A stretch of DNA of 8,689 nucleotides from Gorillibacterium sp. Lineage in GTDB: Bacteria > Bacillota > Bacilli > Paenibacillales > NBRC-103111. The notes below the pieces were generated by a model, which was not told the DNA's origin, searched no databases, and was given only the letters and a program-made list of their open reading frames with translations. Shown here one piece after another: positions 1-6,752 of the stretch (positions are counted from its first letter, which is position 1; each line of letters begins with the position of its first letter). The DNA lies in contig JAIMBU010000075.1 in the NCBI GenBank assembly GCA_023511325.1, positions 1 through 8,689 of the forward strand, written 5' to 3'. The position numbers and the translations under genes were made by a program.

Positions 1-721
1 CTTTATCCATGCGAATATGACGTAAATATTCAAGTGGGCTCATGCCCGTTTCGCGCTTCAGACATCGGGTGATATAGTCGTGGTTAAAATGAAACATCTC
101 CTCGAGCTGGAGCGGCTGGAAGGGCTCCTCCGCATGCTTGCGCAAATAAGCGGTTACCGACGCTGCGAGTCGTCCGGCAGAGCTTTCTGTGGCTGTGCCC
201 CGAATCAACCCTTGCAGGTGAGCGAGTAAGCGAAAAAATGCAGCTTGTAGCTCTAGGGCGGAGCCAACCATTAGATTCTTGTGCAGTCGCACCATCTCCA
301 GCAGAATAGCCCATACATCATCCAATTCAAAGCATCCAAACTTAGGCAGATAGATTTGCTGATCGGCAGGCACAATATCTTGGTCTGTTCCATTGCGCAG
401 CACCAAAGACCAAGGAATATCATCTGACGATACCCTCTGCTGTCCGGAATCATGCTTGATATGAAACCAGATTAGTTCTGTTTCCTCTTCACACGGACGA
501 TATCCTTCATGTGACAACCCTGGTTCGAGAAGAAGCAGATGTCCCGGCTTAATCTCATACTTCTTTCCCTCCTCCATCATATAAAGACAGCCGCTTCGTA
601 CGACAATGACGTCATACACCTCAAAGGCACGACGGAAATGCTGCATCGAAGGTGTCCATACGCCATGTCCTATTGTAGCGAGCTGGGGAAGCGGAGGCAC
701 ATTCCATTGGATGCAATCCAT
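1..721 (-). CDS. AraC-family transcriptional regulator with N-terminal cupin domain (3' end outside window)
   Basis: This is a partial DNA-binding regulator; 240 codons are visible, read from the reverse complement. An N-terminal cupin-like sensor fold spans roughly residues 30-90 (GCLYMMEEGKKYEIKPG at 44-60, then LLLLEPGLSHEGYRP), as in AraC proteins that bind a sugar ligand. The first helix-turn-helix of the AraC domain is at about 205-233 (LEEMFHFNHDYITRCLKRET, then GMSPLEYLRHIRMDK). The second helix-turn-helix, about 40-50 residues, lies beyond the left edge. The chosen ATG (719-721) has an AGGAGG ribosome binding site 9 nt upstream. A TTG lies immediately upstream in frame (722-724), 6 nt from that site, and is a less likely start. 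The gene is divergent from the glycosidase gene at 891, so control of that gene and possibly autoregulation are inferred. The family call is secure; the ligand is unknown. Confidence 0.93.
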   Translation of the reverse strand, partial: MDCIQWNVPPLPQLATIGHGVWTPSMQHFRRAFEVYDVIVVRSGCLYMMEEGKKYEIKPGHLLLLEPGLSHEGYRPCEEETELIWFHIKHDSGQQRVSSDDIPWSLVLRNGTDQDIVPADQQIYLPKFGCFELDDVWAILLEMVRLHKNLMVGSALELQAAFFRLLAHLQGLIRGTATESSAGRLAASVTAYLRKHAEEPFQPLQLEEMFHFNHDYITRCLKRETGMSPLEYLRHIRMDK

Positions 722-730
722 CAACTTCCA

Positions 731-736
731 CCTCCT
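731..736 (-). promoter_or_regulatory. Ribosome binding site of the AraC-family gene
   Basis: AGGAGG on the minus strand (CCTCCT on the plus strand), 9 nt before the ATG and 6 nt before an overlapping in-frame TTG. The spacing favours the ATG as the start. Confidence 0.8.
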
Positions 737-794
737 TTTTCGTGTGAGTCTTCCTCGACATCTTGATTTATTCATTAGCTTCATCCTAATACAG

Positions 795-829
795 AAGTCG
801 TTTTTGTGCTATTAAAAGTCGATTGTGTG
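795..829 (+). promoter_or_regulatory. Putative AraC-type operator: direct repeat with 21-bp period
   Basis: Two copies of a 14-bp sequence lie in the divergent spacer: AAGTCGTTTTTGTG at 795-808 and AAGTCGATTGTGTG at 816-829. They agree at 12 of 14 positions, and their starts are 21 bp apart, two helical turns. AraC-family proteins have two helix-turn-helix motifs and classically bind paired direct half-sites with about this spacing. The repeat ends 61 bp before the glycosidase start codon, a sensible place for an activator. That the adjacent AraC-type protein binds here is inference. Confidence 0.5.
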
Positions 830-846
830 ACTGTGATCCATGTGTA

Positions 847-855
847 AAACCGTTT
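847..855. promoter_or_regulatory. Possible LacI/GalR-type operator dyad before the glycosidase gene
   Basis: AAAC-C-GTTT is a perfect 9-bp dyad with a single central base, in the context TGTAAAACCGTTTAAT. LacI/GalR proteins and CcpA bind short dyads of the AAACG/CGTTT type. The flanks are not symmetrical and the match to a CcpA cre consensus is poor. The LacI-family gene downstream of the enzyme makes it a reasonable candidate only. Confidence 0.25.
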
Positions 856-875
856 AATCTTAGGTTAATAATCCT

Positions 876-882
876 GAGGAGG
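876..882 (+). promoter_or_regulatory. Ribosome binding site of the glycosidase gene
   Basis: GAGGAGG ends 8 nt before the ATG at 891. It is a near-ideal Bacillota Shine-Dalgarno sequence and fixes this start. An AT-rich TTAATAAT at 865-872 could be a -10 element, but no good -35 is visible, as is common at activator-dependent promoters. Confidence 0.8.
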
Positions 883-890
883 TTTCCATC

Positions 891-2870
891 ATGAGGTTCC
901 GTCAAGTTCACCTCGATTTCCATACATCCGAGCATATACCGGCTATCGGGGCACAGTTCGACAAAGTTCAATTTCAGAGCATGCTCAAACTCGGTCACGT
1001 CGACTCCATTACTATCTTCTCCAAGTGTCATCATGGCTGGTCTTATCACCCCACCTCCGTAAGCGTCCAACATCCTAACCTGACCTTTGATCTACTTGGC
1101 GCACAGATTGAAGCAGCTCATGAAATTGACGTCAAGACTCCGGTATATATATCCGCGGGTCTTGACGAGAAGCTCGCCCGCCTCCATCCGGAATGGCTGA
1201 TCCGTAAGCCGAACGAAGAGACGGTGTGGGTACGAGATTTCTTGACAGCGGGATATCATGAATTTTGCTTCAATTCACCGTACTTGGACGTGCTTGTAGC
1301 ACAGATTGAGGAAGTCGTCCAAAACTACGACGCGGATGGCATCTTTCTTGATATCGTTGGTATACGTGAATGCTATTGCCAGAACTGCATCAGATCTGCA
1401 CGCGAGCGCGGGATTAATCCGCTAGATAAAGCGGAGATGTACGTGCTTTGGGAAGAAACCTATGCTCGCTATACGGAACGCACCAACGCAGCGGCCCAGC
1501 AGTTCAAACCAGAAATTTCGGTATTTCATAATGGGAGTCACATTGCACATGGAAGACGAGATCTAGCGCTGAGAAATACGCAGCATCTTGAACTTGAGTC
1601 TCTACCAACGGGAGGCTGGGGTTATGATCACTTCCCCATGTCTGCGCGTTATGTTCAGCAGCTTGGCTTGCCTTTTCTCGGGATGACCGGTAAATTTCAT
1701 CTTTCCTGGGGGGAATTTGGGGGATTCAAGCACCCGAACGCGCTCCGTTACGAGGCAGCACTCAGTCTGGCGAATGGTGCTCGCTGCTCCATCGGTGATC
1801 AACTGCATCCGGATGGCGCTATGGATGAAGCCACCTACCGACTGATTGGTGCAGCCTATGGCGAAGTGGAGGAGAAGGAAGCCTGGTGTGTGGATGTAAC
1901 CAACACCGCTGATATTGCCCTCTTCAGTGTGGCAGCAGCAATTGCAGAGGGTTATATTCCAGGCGAACGCTCGACTAATTCATTATCAGACACAGGTGCG
2001 GCGCGAATGCTGCTGGAGGGTCACTATTTATTCGACCTGGTCGATTCTATTTCAGACTGGACAACCTATTCCGTACTGATCCTACCAGACAAAATCAGCA
2101 TCAACCCAACCTTGGCTGCTAAGCTGAACGAATATGTCCTTCAGGGCGGAAAAGTTCTGGCAACTGGAGAATCTGGACTTGATCCGAACGGATCAGGCTT
2201 TGCCGTAGACTGTGGAGCGAAATGGCTTAGCGTCAACCCATATTGCCCTGACTTCTTCGTTCCGGCAATGGATTTTGGATATCTCGGCAAGGCAGAGTTC
2301 GTTATGTACGGACAAGGTCAAAAAATCGAAGAAAGTGGTGGGGAAACCTTAGGCTTGCGCGAGAACCCTTATTTCAACCGGGATTTCAATCACTTCAGCT
2401 CGCATCAGCATACACCTGGAGACAAACAGAGCAGAGAGCCGGGGATGACTGAAGGTCCCGCCGGGATCTACATTGCCTGGAACCTATTCGAGGACTACGC
2501 CAAAAAAGGCAGTCTGATGCAGCGTAACATTGTCCAATATGCACTGGATCGTTTGCTTGCTGCGGGCAAGACACTTCGTACATCGCTCCCAGCTCAAGGA
2601 GTGACAACCATTCAAAGCCAGGACAGCAATAATCGGCTGGTGCATCACTTGCTGTATGCATCACCCGTGCGTCGCGGCGAGAATATCGAGATTATTGAAG
2701 ACATCCTGCCACTTTACGACATTCATAATGAAGTGCGCACCAATCGGGAAGTGAGCGGTGTTTATCTAGCTCCACAAAACGAACCACTGCCCTTTGTTTA
2801 TAAAGACGGGGTTGTTTCCTATACACTGCCCAAGCTGCTATGCCATCAGATGATCGTGATCGACTTCTAA
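891..2870 (+). CDS. GHL6-type putative glycoside hydrolase with beta-galactosidase-trimerisation-like domain
   Basis: A 659-residue protein with no signal peptide or membrane segment, so probably cytoplasmic and acting on an imported saccharide. Residues 1-330 look like a (beta/alpha)8 barrel of the hypothetical glycosyl hydrolase 6 type (often annotated as alpha-amylase family protein). Recognisable blocks are DGIFLDIVGIRECYC at 149-163, FHNGSH at 212-217, LELESLPTGGWGYDHFP at 233-249, GKFHLSWGEFGGF at 267-279 and CSIGDQLHPDG at 299-309. D154 and E234 or E236 are candidate catalytic acids by position and conservation; this is inference. C161, C163 and C166 form a CxCxxC cluster that could bind metal. 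Residues about 365-470 (LLEGHYLFDLVD, YSVLILPDKI, LNEYVLQGGKVLATGESGLD) resemble the Rossmann-like trimerisation domain of GH42 beta-galactosidases. The C-terminal ~100 residues look like a beta-sandwich. It lies between two regulators. The fold and family are likely; the substrate is unknown. Confidence 0.82.
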   Translation: MRFRQVHLDFHTSEHIPAIGAQFDKVQFQSMLKLGHVDSITIFSKCHHGWSYHPTSVSVQHPNLTFDLLGAQIEAAHEIDVKTPVYISAGLDEKLARLHPEWLIRKPNEETVWVRDFLTAGYHEFCFNSPYLDVLVAQIEEVVQNYDADGIFLDIVGIRECYCQNCIRSARERGINPLDKAEMYVLWEETYARYTERTNAAAQQFKPEISVFHNGSHIAHGRRDLALRNTQHLELESLPTGGWGYDHFPMSARYVQQLGLPFLGMTGKFHLSWGEFGGFKHPNALRYEAALSLANGARCSIGDQLHPDGAMDEATYRLIGAAYGEVEEKEAWCVDVTNTADIALFSVAAAIAEGYIPGERSTNSLSDTGAARMLLEGHYLFDLVDSISDWTTYSVLILPDKISINPTLAAKLNEYVLQGGKVLATGESGLDPNGSGFAVDCGAKWLSVNPYCPDFFVPAMDFGYLGKAEFVMYGQGQKIEESGGETLGLRENPYFNRDFNHFSSHQHTPGDKQSREPGMTEGPAGIYIAWNLFEDYAKKGSLMQRNIVQYALDRLLAAGKTLRTSLPAQGVTTIQSQDSNNRLVHHLLYASPVRRGENIEIIEDILPLYDIHNEVRTNREVSGVYLAPQNEPLPFVYKDGVVSYTLPKLLCHQMIVIDF

Positions 2871-2930
2871 ATTATTGCTAAGACAAGGGTTGTCACAAAA
2901 ACACAAGAACAGAATAGATCGCGGGGTTTC

Positions 2931-2970
2931 AGAAGAGGGAGATGACACGTCCAATGTCTCCTTCTTTTCT
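2931..2970 (+). terminator. Probable rho-independent terminator after the glycosidase gene
   Basis: An interrupted stem pairs AGAAG/CTTCT, GGAG/CTCC and ACA/TGT around the loop CGTCCAA, with small bulges on the 5' arm, followed by the T-rich TTCTTTTCT. It is 60 bp past the stop codon and in the right orientation, but the bulges make it weaker than the terminator at 5135-5183. Confidence 0.5.
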
Positions 2971-3050
2971 ATGCATACTTGCCAGAAATCAGTGACATCC
3001 TGTTTGCTGAATCACTAAATTTTACTAAATGTAATCATGAAGGTTTTCTT

Positions 3051-3078
3051 TTGAATCATTTTCTTTTATGCTTACAAG
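3051..3078 (+). promoter_or_regulatory. Candidate sigma-A promoter of the LacI-family gene
   Basis: TTGAAT (3051-3056, 4/6 to TTGACA) and TACAAG (3073-3078, 4/6 to TATAAT) with a 16-bp spacer, 40 bp before the start codon. Both hexamers are imperfect, so this is a suggestion only. Confidence 0.3.
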
Positions 3079-3089
3079 AAGGACTTCGC

Positions 3090-3102
3090 TGAAAACTTTT
3101 GA
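3090..3102. promoter_or_regulatory. Possible autoregulatory operator of the LacI-family repressor
   Basis: TGAAAACTTTTGA has a perfect AAAA-C-TTTT core, and the outermost T/A pair also matches, giving a near-palindrome with a single central base. It lies between the candidate -10 and the ribosome binding site (AAGGTGAG, 3105-3112), where bound repressor would block transcription. It loosely resembles the dyad at 847-855. LacI-family proteins often autoregulate through such sites; binding here is inferred. Confidence 0.3.
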
Positions 3103-3118
3103 AAAAGGTGAGTAGATT

Positions 3119-4156
3119 ATGGCAACAGTTAAAGATATCGCCCGGTTAGCGGGAGTGTCGCCCTCCACCGTATCGCGAGTGTTAAGTGGGGATGCTTCAT
3201 TCTCTGTCTCAGACGATACCCGGGATAGTATAATTGCTTGTGCAAAACAATTAAAATACAAGGCTGTTCAGCGTAAAAACGCAAGCAGGACGGAGCAAGT
3301 CAAGGATTACAAAATCGCCCTGGTCACCCATGGCTTTAACCCAGCAGATCAGGAGGATACTTATTACGCCTCGATTCGTGCGCAGATTGAACGGGAAATT
3401 CAGCGACTAGGGCTTCATATTACGGCAACCATTCGCTCAGTAGGACGTGAATCCTATGATAGTCTGCTCAGCATGGACGGCATTATTGTCATTGGCAAAT
3501 TTCAGATTGCACCCGATGACCTGATTTTAAACCGCCTGCACAATATTGTATTTGTTGATTATTGCCCGGATTCAAGTCGTTACGATTCAGTAATCGTTGA
3601 TTTTGAACAGGTGACGGTAATGGCGGTGGACCATTTGCTTTCGCTTGGATATCGAAAAATTGGTTTTATTGGCTCGCAGGATTCTGTCACTCGCTTTGGT
3701 ACGGATGTAGGAGTTAAACGAGTGGATTCACGCCAAGGTCGGTTTGAAAGTTATATGAAAGAAAAGGGGCTTTACGAACCGCGTTATGTCCACATTGGTA
3801 ACAATTACACGATGCTCACTGGCTATCAGTTGATGAAGCAGGCGATAACCGCTAAAGAACTGCCGGAGGCCTTTGTACTAGCGTCAGATCCGATGGCGAT
3901 AGCGACCTATAAAGCGCTTGAGGAAGCGGGGCTCAAGGTACCCCAGGATGTAGCCATTGTCAGCATTGATGATATTGAAATGGCTTCCTATGCGAATCCA
4001 CCTTTAACAACGATAAAGGTCTATACAGAGCAAATGGGGCAATCGGCAGTTAATTTATTGATGGAAAGGATCACCGGGAGGGAAATTCCGCTCAAGGTCG
4101 TGGTGCCATGCCGCTTAATCATTCGTGGAAGCTGTGGCGCTGTTACCAAAATGTAA
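3119..4156 (+). CDS. LacI/GalR-family transcriptional repressor
   Basis: A 345-residue regulator of typical family length. The N-terminal helix-turn-helix is canonical (VKDIARLAGVSPSTVSRVLSG at residues 4-24). Residues about 63-340 are the periplasmic-binding-protein-like effector domain: YKIALVTHG opening at 64, MDGIIVIGKF at 119-128, HLLSLGYRKIGFIGS at 172-186, DSRQGRFESYM at 203-213 and ASDPMAIATYKALEEAGL at 255-272. It then has VSIDDIEMASYANPPLTTI at 281-299 and a closing PCRLIIRGSC at 330-339. The DGIIVIGKF and terminal RLIIR-SC features resemble the MsmR/EbgR-like branch that controls galactoside or raffinose use in other bacteria. That comparison is from memory and does not fix the ligand. 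The start has AAGGTGAG 6 nt upstream. It is co-oriented with the glycosidase and probably represses that locus and itself. No hallmark is missing. Confidence 0.95.
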   Translation: MATVKDIARLAGVSPSTVSRVLSGDASFSVSDDTRDSIIACAKQLKYKAVQRKNASRTEQVKDYKIALVTHGFNPADQEDTYYASIRAQIEREIQRLGLHITATIRSVGRESYDSLLSMDGIIVIGKFQIAPDDLILNRLHNIVFVDYCPDSSRYDSVIVDFEQVTVMAVDHLLSLGYRKIGFIGSQDSVTRFGTDVGVKRVDSRQGRFESYMKEKGLYEPRYVHIGNNYTMLTGYQLMKQAITAKELPEAFVLASDPMAIATYKALEEAGLKVPQDVAIVSIDDIEMASYANPPLTTIKVYTEQMGQSAVNLLMERITGREIPLKVVVPCRLIIRGSCGAVTKM

Positions 4157-4230
4157 TCGCGAGAACATGTGGATCGATCTTACCTTAGCGGATCTATCGG
4201 ATGGAAAAGTAGAAAGAGGAGTGTTCATTG

Positions 4231-5121
4231 ATGAAGTCAATAGACGAGCAGACAGGACTTAACCGATTTAACCCGCAGAAAACACAGGCACTCAAAGATC
4301 GCTTAAATGAAGTAAGCAATACTACCAGCAAGGAAATCGCCAAGCTGGATGTAGACGAGCTACTTTCTCAAATGCTTGAACATATTGGCGTAGTCGATGC
4401 AGAGCTTCGTGACAATTTAATTTACTCAGCTTTTGCCCGATTAGTAGATGAGAACATCCTTACCTCACCACAATTGGAGCATTTACTGGCAGTTAGTATC
4501 GACGATCAGCATTTATTTTATCGCATGGGGGAGGAGGGAACTGATTCTGTTTTCACGCGAACCTTTTCGGCACTATCGGCTTGCTTGGTCTTGGAAAAGG
4601 ATCGCGAGCAGTCGTCACTCCCGCATGATCTCGTGGCGAGTGCGATTAATCGAAGCATGCTTTATTTACATAATGAAGAAGATACGCGTGGTTTCGTCGT
4701 AGGCAAAGGTTGGGCTCACAGCATTGCACATGGAGCAGATCTATTGACAGCGGCGATTAAGCATCCTAGCTTTATAGGGCATTCCTATCTAGAATATCTC
4801 GAAGTCATCAGCGTCTGCCTACTTAATAAAGCTACAGTCTATATGGATAATGAAGAGGATCGATTGATTTGTGCGATTGAAGCTCTACTGGGTCAAGGCA
4901 TGGGGGATAGCCTGCTTGTGCAGTGGATCGAGGACTTAAATAGCCGATTGAAGAAAAAAGTAGCCGAAGGTCGCAGTCTCGTCAATTATCACGTAAGAAC
5001 AACGACGGTGCATTTTTTTCAAGCTCTGTATTTCCGCTTGTTATTCATGCAAGCTGGCTCAGACTCACGGAAGGTGATCGAAACCATCCTAGAGGAATGG
5101 CACAAGCGTACCTTTGCCTAA
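4231..5121 (+). CDS. DUF2785 domain-containing protein
   Basis: A 296-residue, soluble, mostly helical protein without signal peptide or membrane segment. The block DTRGFVVGKGWAHSIAHGAD (residues 151-170), the upstream VFTRTFSALSACLVL (107-121) and the acidic YMDNEEDRL segment (204-212) match my recollection of DUF2785, a Bacillota family with no established function. The histidines H163 and H167 in the conserved WAHSIAHG segment are the most obvious candidates for an active or binding site, but no activity should be assumed. The ATG at 4231 has GAGGAG (4216-4221) 9 nt upstream; a TTG immediately before it (4228) would add one residue. It lies 74 nt after the repressor stop with no terminator between them, so some co-transcription with the repressor is possible. 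It ends before a strong terminator. Confidence 0.82.
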   Translation: MKSIDEQTGLNRFNPQKTQALKDRLNEVSNTTSKEIAKLDVDELLSQMLEHIGVVDAELRDNLIYSAFARLVDENILTSPQLEHLLAVSIDDQHLFYRMGEEGTDSVFTRTFSALSACLVLEKDREQSSLPHDLVASAINRSMLYLHNEEDTRGFVVGKGWAHSIAHGADLLTAAIKHPSFIGHSYLEYLEVISVCLLNKATVYMDNEEDRLICAIEALLGQGMGDSLLVQWIEDLNSRLKKKVAEGRSLVNYHVRTTTVHFFQALYFRLLFMQAGSDSRKVIETILEEWHKRTFA

Positions 5122-5134
5122 ACCAATATAACTT

Positions 5135-5183
5135 AAGCAGCCATAGCATGCGCAGGGTATTCTGCTTGCTATGGCTGCTTTTT
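5135..5183 (+). terminator. Strong, probably bidirectional rho-independent terminator
   Basis: A perfect 14-bp inverted repeat, AAGCAGCCATAGCA (5135-5148) and TGCTATGGCTGCTT (5167-5180), followed by TTTTT on the plus strand. The 18-nt loop can form a further GCAG/CTGC pairing. It starts 14 bp after the DUF2785 stop codon. On the minus strand the stem is followed by TTAAGTTATATT, so it may also end the kinase transcript. The last two codons and the TAG of the kinase gene lie inside the stem. Confidence 0.9.
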
Positions 5184-6752
5184 CAGTGGAAGATGTACCG
5201 TAAATGTCGAGCCTTTGCCCTTCTGGCTCTGAACGTCAATTGTCCCACCATGAGCTTCGACAATGGATTTGGTGATGGCAAGCCCTAGTCCAGCTCCGCC
5301 GTATTTGCGCGTTCTCGACGAGTCGTTACGGTAAAAGCGTTCAAATACCTGGGACAGATGTTCTTCATCTATTCCTGTTCCATTATCAATAATAGATAAC
5401 TCTACTTTACTAAAGTCTGGTGAAGTGTGTAACGCTATTGTGATCCGGCCTTCATTTGAGCGGGTGTGTTGAACGGCATTCTGAAATAAGTTAAGAATCA
5501 CCTGCTTGAGTTTATCGGCATCATATAAACCGCGGACATCCTCACCTAGAACAAGCTGAACCTCTCGGGTTCCCCCAAGCATTTGCAGGTGGGGCTCAAT
5601 CTCTAGAATCAGAGCTTTGATCGAGAGATCCGTTTTTCGCAGCTGCGGATCGCGATCAAATTTGGTCAGCAATAGCAAGTCTTCGACCAGCTTGTTCATT
5701 CGCCGGGATTCTCCATGCATACTGTGGAGTGCACTTTTCAGTTGCTCAGGGTTGGCCGCTGCACCGCGAAGTAATACCTCTAGAAAGCCATGGATCGAGG
5801 TTAAGGGTGTGCGCAATTCATGAGATGCGTCCGCGATAAAGTGCTCCATTCGCTCCATGGCTTCTCGTTCTGCAGCAAAAGATGTTTCCAGCCGTTTGAG
5901 CATCCCATTAAAGGAATTGGATAATCGATCAATTTCCTGTTGACCTTGGTCAGCAGGAAAACGGTTATCGAGCTTTCCGGCATCAATCTGTTCAACAACC
6001 GATATCATCCGCGTCAAAGGGACGAGCGTTCGGCGAATGACCGAGCTATAGAGCGCGAGTCCTCCTCCGAGCGCTAGAATAGATAAGAACACAAAGGTGA
6101 GAAACTGCTGCATGAGTGTTTTCTGAATCATTGTGGTAGCTGTACCTAACTGGATTAAGCCTTCAGTCATCCCTCGTGGTCCGATTGAACGGAAGACAAC
6201 CAATTGTTCTTTGCCATCGGCACTACGTAGCAGTCTGTATTCGGTTGGAATGTCGCGCTTCACACTGCTTAATAGCTCCTTGTATTCTTCCTTGGATAAT
6301 TGTGGTGCGGATATTCCACCTGCTTGTTCATCCGTGAAAACGCCTGCTTTATCGACAGTAGCAAGCGACGTATCGGGCATCAGCAGAATGTGCCCTAGGA
6401 ATTTCCCATTCCCTGCTGGCTGATCAAATTTCGGAATATTTGCTCCTGAGGTTACAGTATCCAGCTTAGTAAGGTCACTACCATTTGTCCCTGAAGTATG
6501 ATCTTGTGGTGTTTCCGGAGTCGGTGAGAAACGACCTGCTGAAGGAAAGAAGTATCGTGATAAGGACATCATTTGCGAGTTCATCGCTTCTGCTTGGGAG
6601 CGATACAAAGTATCCTTGGTTAACCAATATTGGGATAGTCCAATCAGGAGAAGCAGAGCAGCGACGATAAACAGTGATCGTGATAGCAACTGGTACCGTA
6701 GAGAGTGTGAATTCAAACGCCGCTTACCGGCTCTTTTTATTTTTTTTAGCAT
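5169..6752 (-). CDS. Membrane sensor histidine kinase (HAMP, HisKA, HATPase_c)
   Basis: A 527-residue sensor kinase that autophosphorylates on histidine and passes phosphate to the response regulator encoded just upstream. A basic N-terminus precedes TM1 (about 26-44) and an extracytoplasmic sensor region of about 170 residues. That region begins with a Ser/Thr/Pro/Gly-rich stretch (about 71-115) and has no cysteines. TM2 is at about 216-238, followed by HAMP (239-292). The dimerisation/phosphoacceptor motif is FIADASHELRTPLTSIHGF (305-323), with H311 the phosphorylation site. The ATP-binding domain has an N box (NLFQNAVQHT, 421-430), G1 (DNGTGID, 456-462), F box (FERFYR, 470-475) and G2 (GGAGLGLAI, 485-493). 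All catalytic boxes are intact. The start ATG overlaps the regulator stop by 7 nt, and an AGGGTGG site lies inside the regulator gene, indicating translational coupling. The signal sensed is unknown; the envelope is likely, given the GT39 neighbour. Confidence 0.96.
   Translation of the reverse strand: MLKKIKRAGKRRLNSHSLRYQLLSRSLFIVAALLLLIGLSQYWLTKDTLYRSQAEAMNSQMMSLSRYFFPSAGRFSPTPETPQDHTSGTNGSDLTKLDTVTSGANIPKFDQPAGNGKFLGHILLMPDTSLATVDKAGVFTDEQAGGISAPQLSKEEYKELLSSVKRDIPTEYRLLRSADGKEQLVVFRSIGPRGMTEGLIQLGTATTMIQKTLMQQFLTFVFLSILALGGGLALYSSVIRRTLVPLTRMISVVEQIDAGKLDNRFPADQGQQEIDRLSNSFNGMLKRLETSFAAEREAMERMEHFIADASHELRTPLTSIHGFLEVLLRGAAANPEQLKSALHSMHGESRRMNKLVEDLLLLTKFDRDPQLRKTDLSIKALILEIEPHLQMLGGTREVQLVLGEDVRGLYDADKLKQVILNLFQNAVQHTRSNEGRITIALHTSPDFSKVELSIIDNGTGIDEEHLSQVFERFYRNDSSRTRKYGGAGLGLAITKSIVEAHGGTIDVQSQKGKGSTFTVHLPLKKQP

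Larger units (their letters stand above)
2871..3118. other. Intergenic region between glycosidase and LacI-family repressor genes
   Basis: 248 bp with no credible gene. It holds a small 5-bp dyad GACAA-GGG-TTGTC at 2882-2894 directly after the stop codon, the bulged terminator at 2931-2970, an AT-rich stretch with the direct repeat ACTAAAT (3014-3020 and 3024-3030, 10-bp period), and the promoter and leader of the repressor gene. Confidence 0.7.

Noticed and set aside
84..453. Short minus-strand frames overlapping the AraC-family gene
   Set aside because: They are off-frame readings of the AraC-family gene, whose own frame is continuous from 721 to the left edge with family motifs.
847..855. 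CcpA cre site
   Set aside because: Aligning the central CG leaves mismatches at key G and CA positions. I kept it only as a weak LacI-like dyad.
859..878. Hairpin CTTAGG / CCTGAG just before the glycosidase ribosome binding site, as a possible translational switch
   Set aside because: Only 6 bp with one G-T pair and an AT loop. It would overlap the likely -10 region and so may not be transcribed.
2395..2664. Open frame on the minus strand inside the glycosidase gene
   Set aside because: It is antisense to a well-supported coding region, has no ribosome binding site and no recognisable protein features.
2882..2894. GACAA-GGG-TTGTC as a terminator
   Set aside because: The stem is 5 bp and is followed by A-rich, not T-rich, sequence on the plus strand. 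The hairpin at 2931-2970 is the better terminator.
4157..4227. Terminator or promoter between the LacI-family gene and the DUF2785 gene
   Set aside because: No stem with a T run and no convincing hexamer pair is visible. Short GATC-rich matches look accidental.
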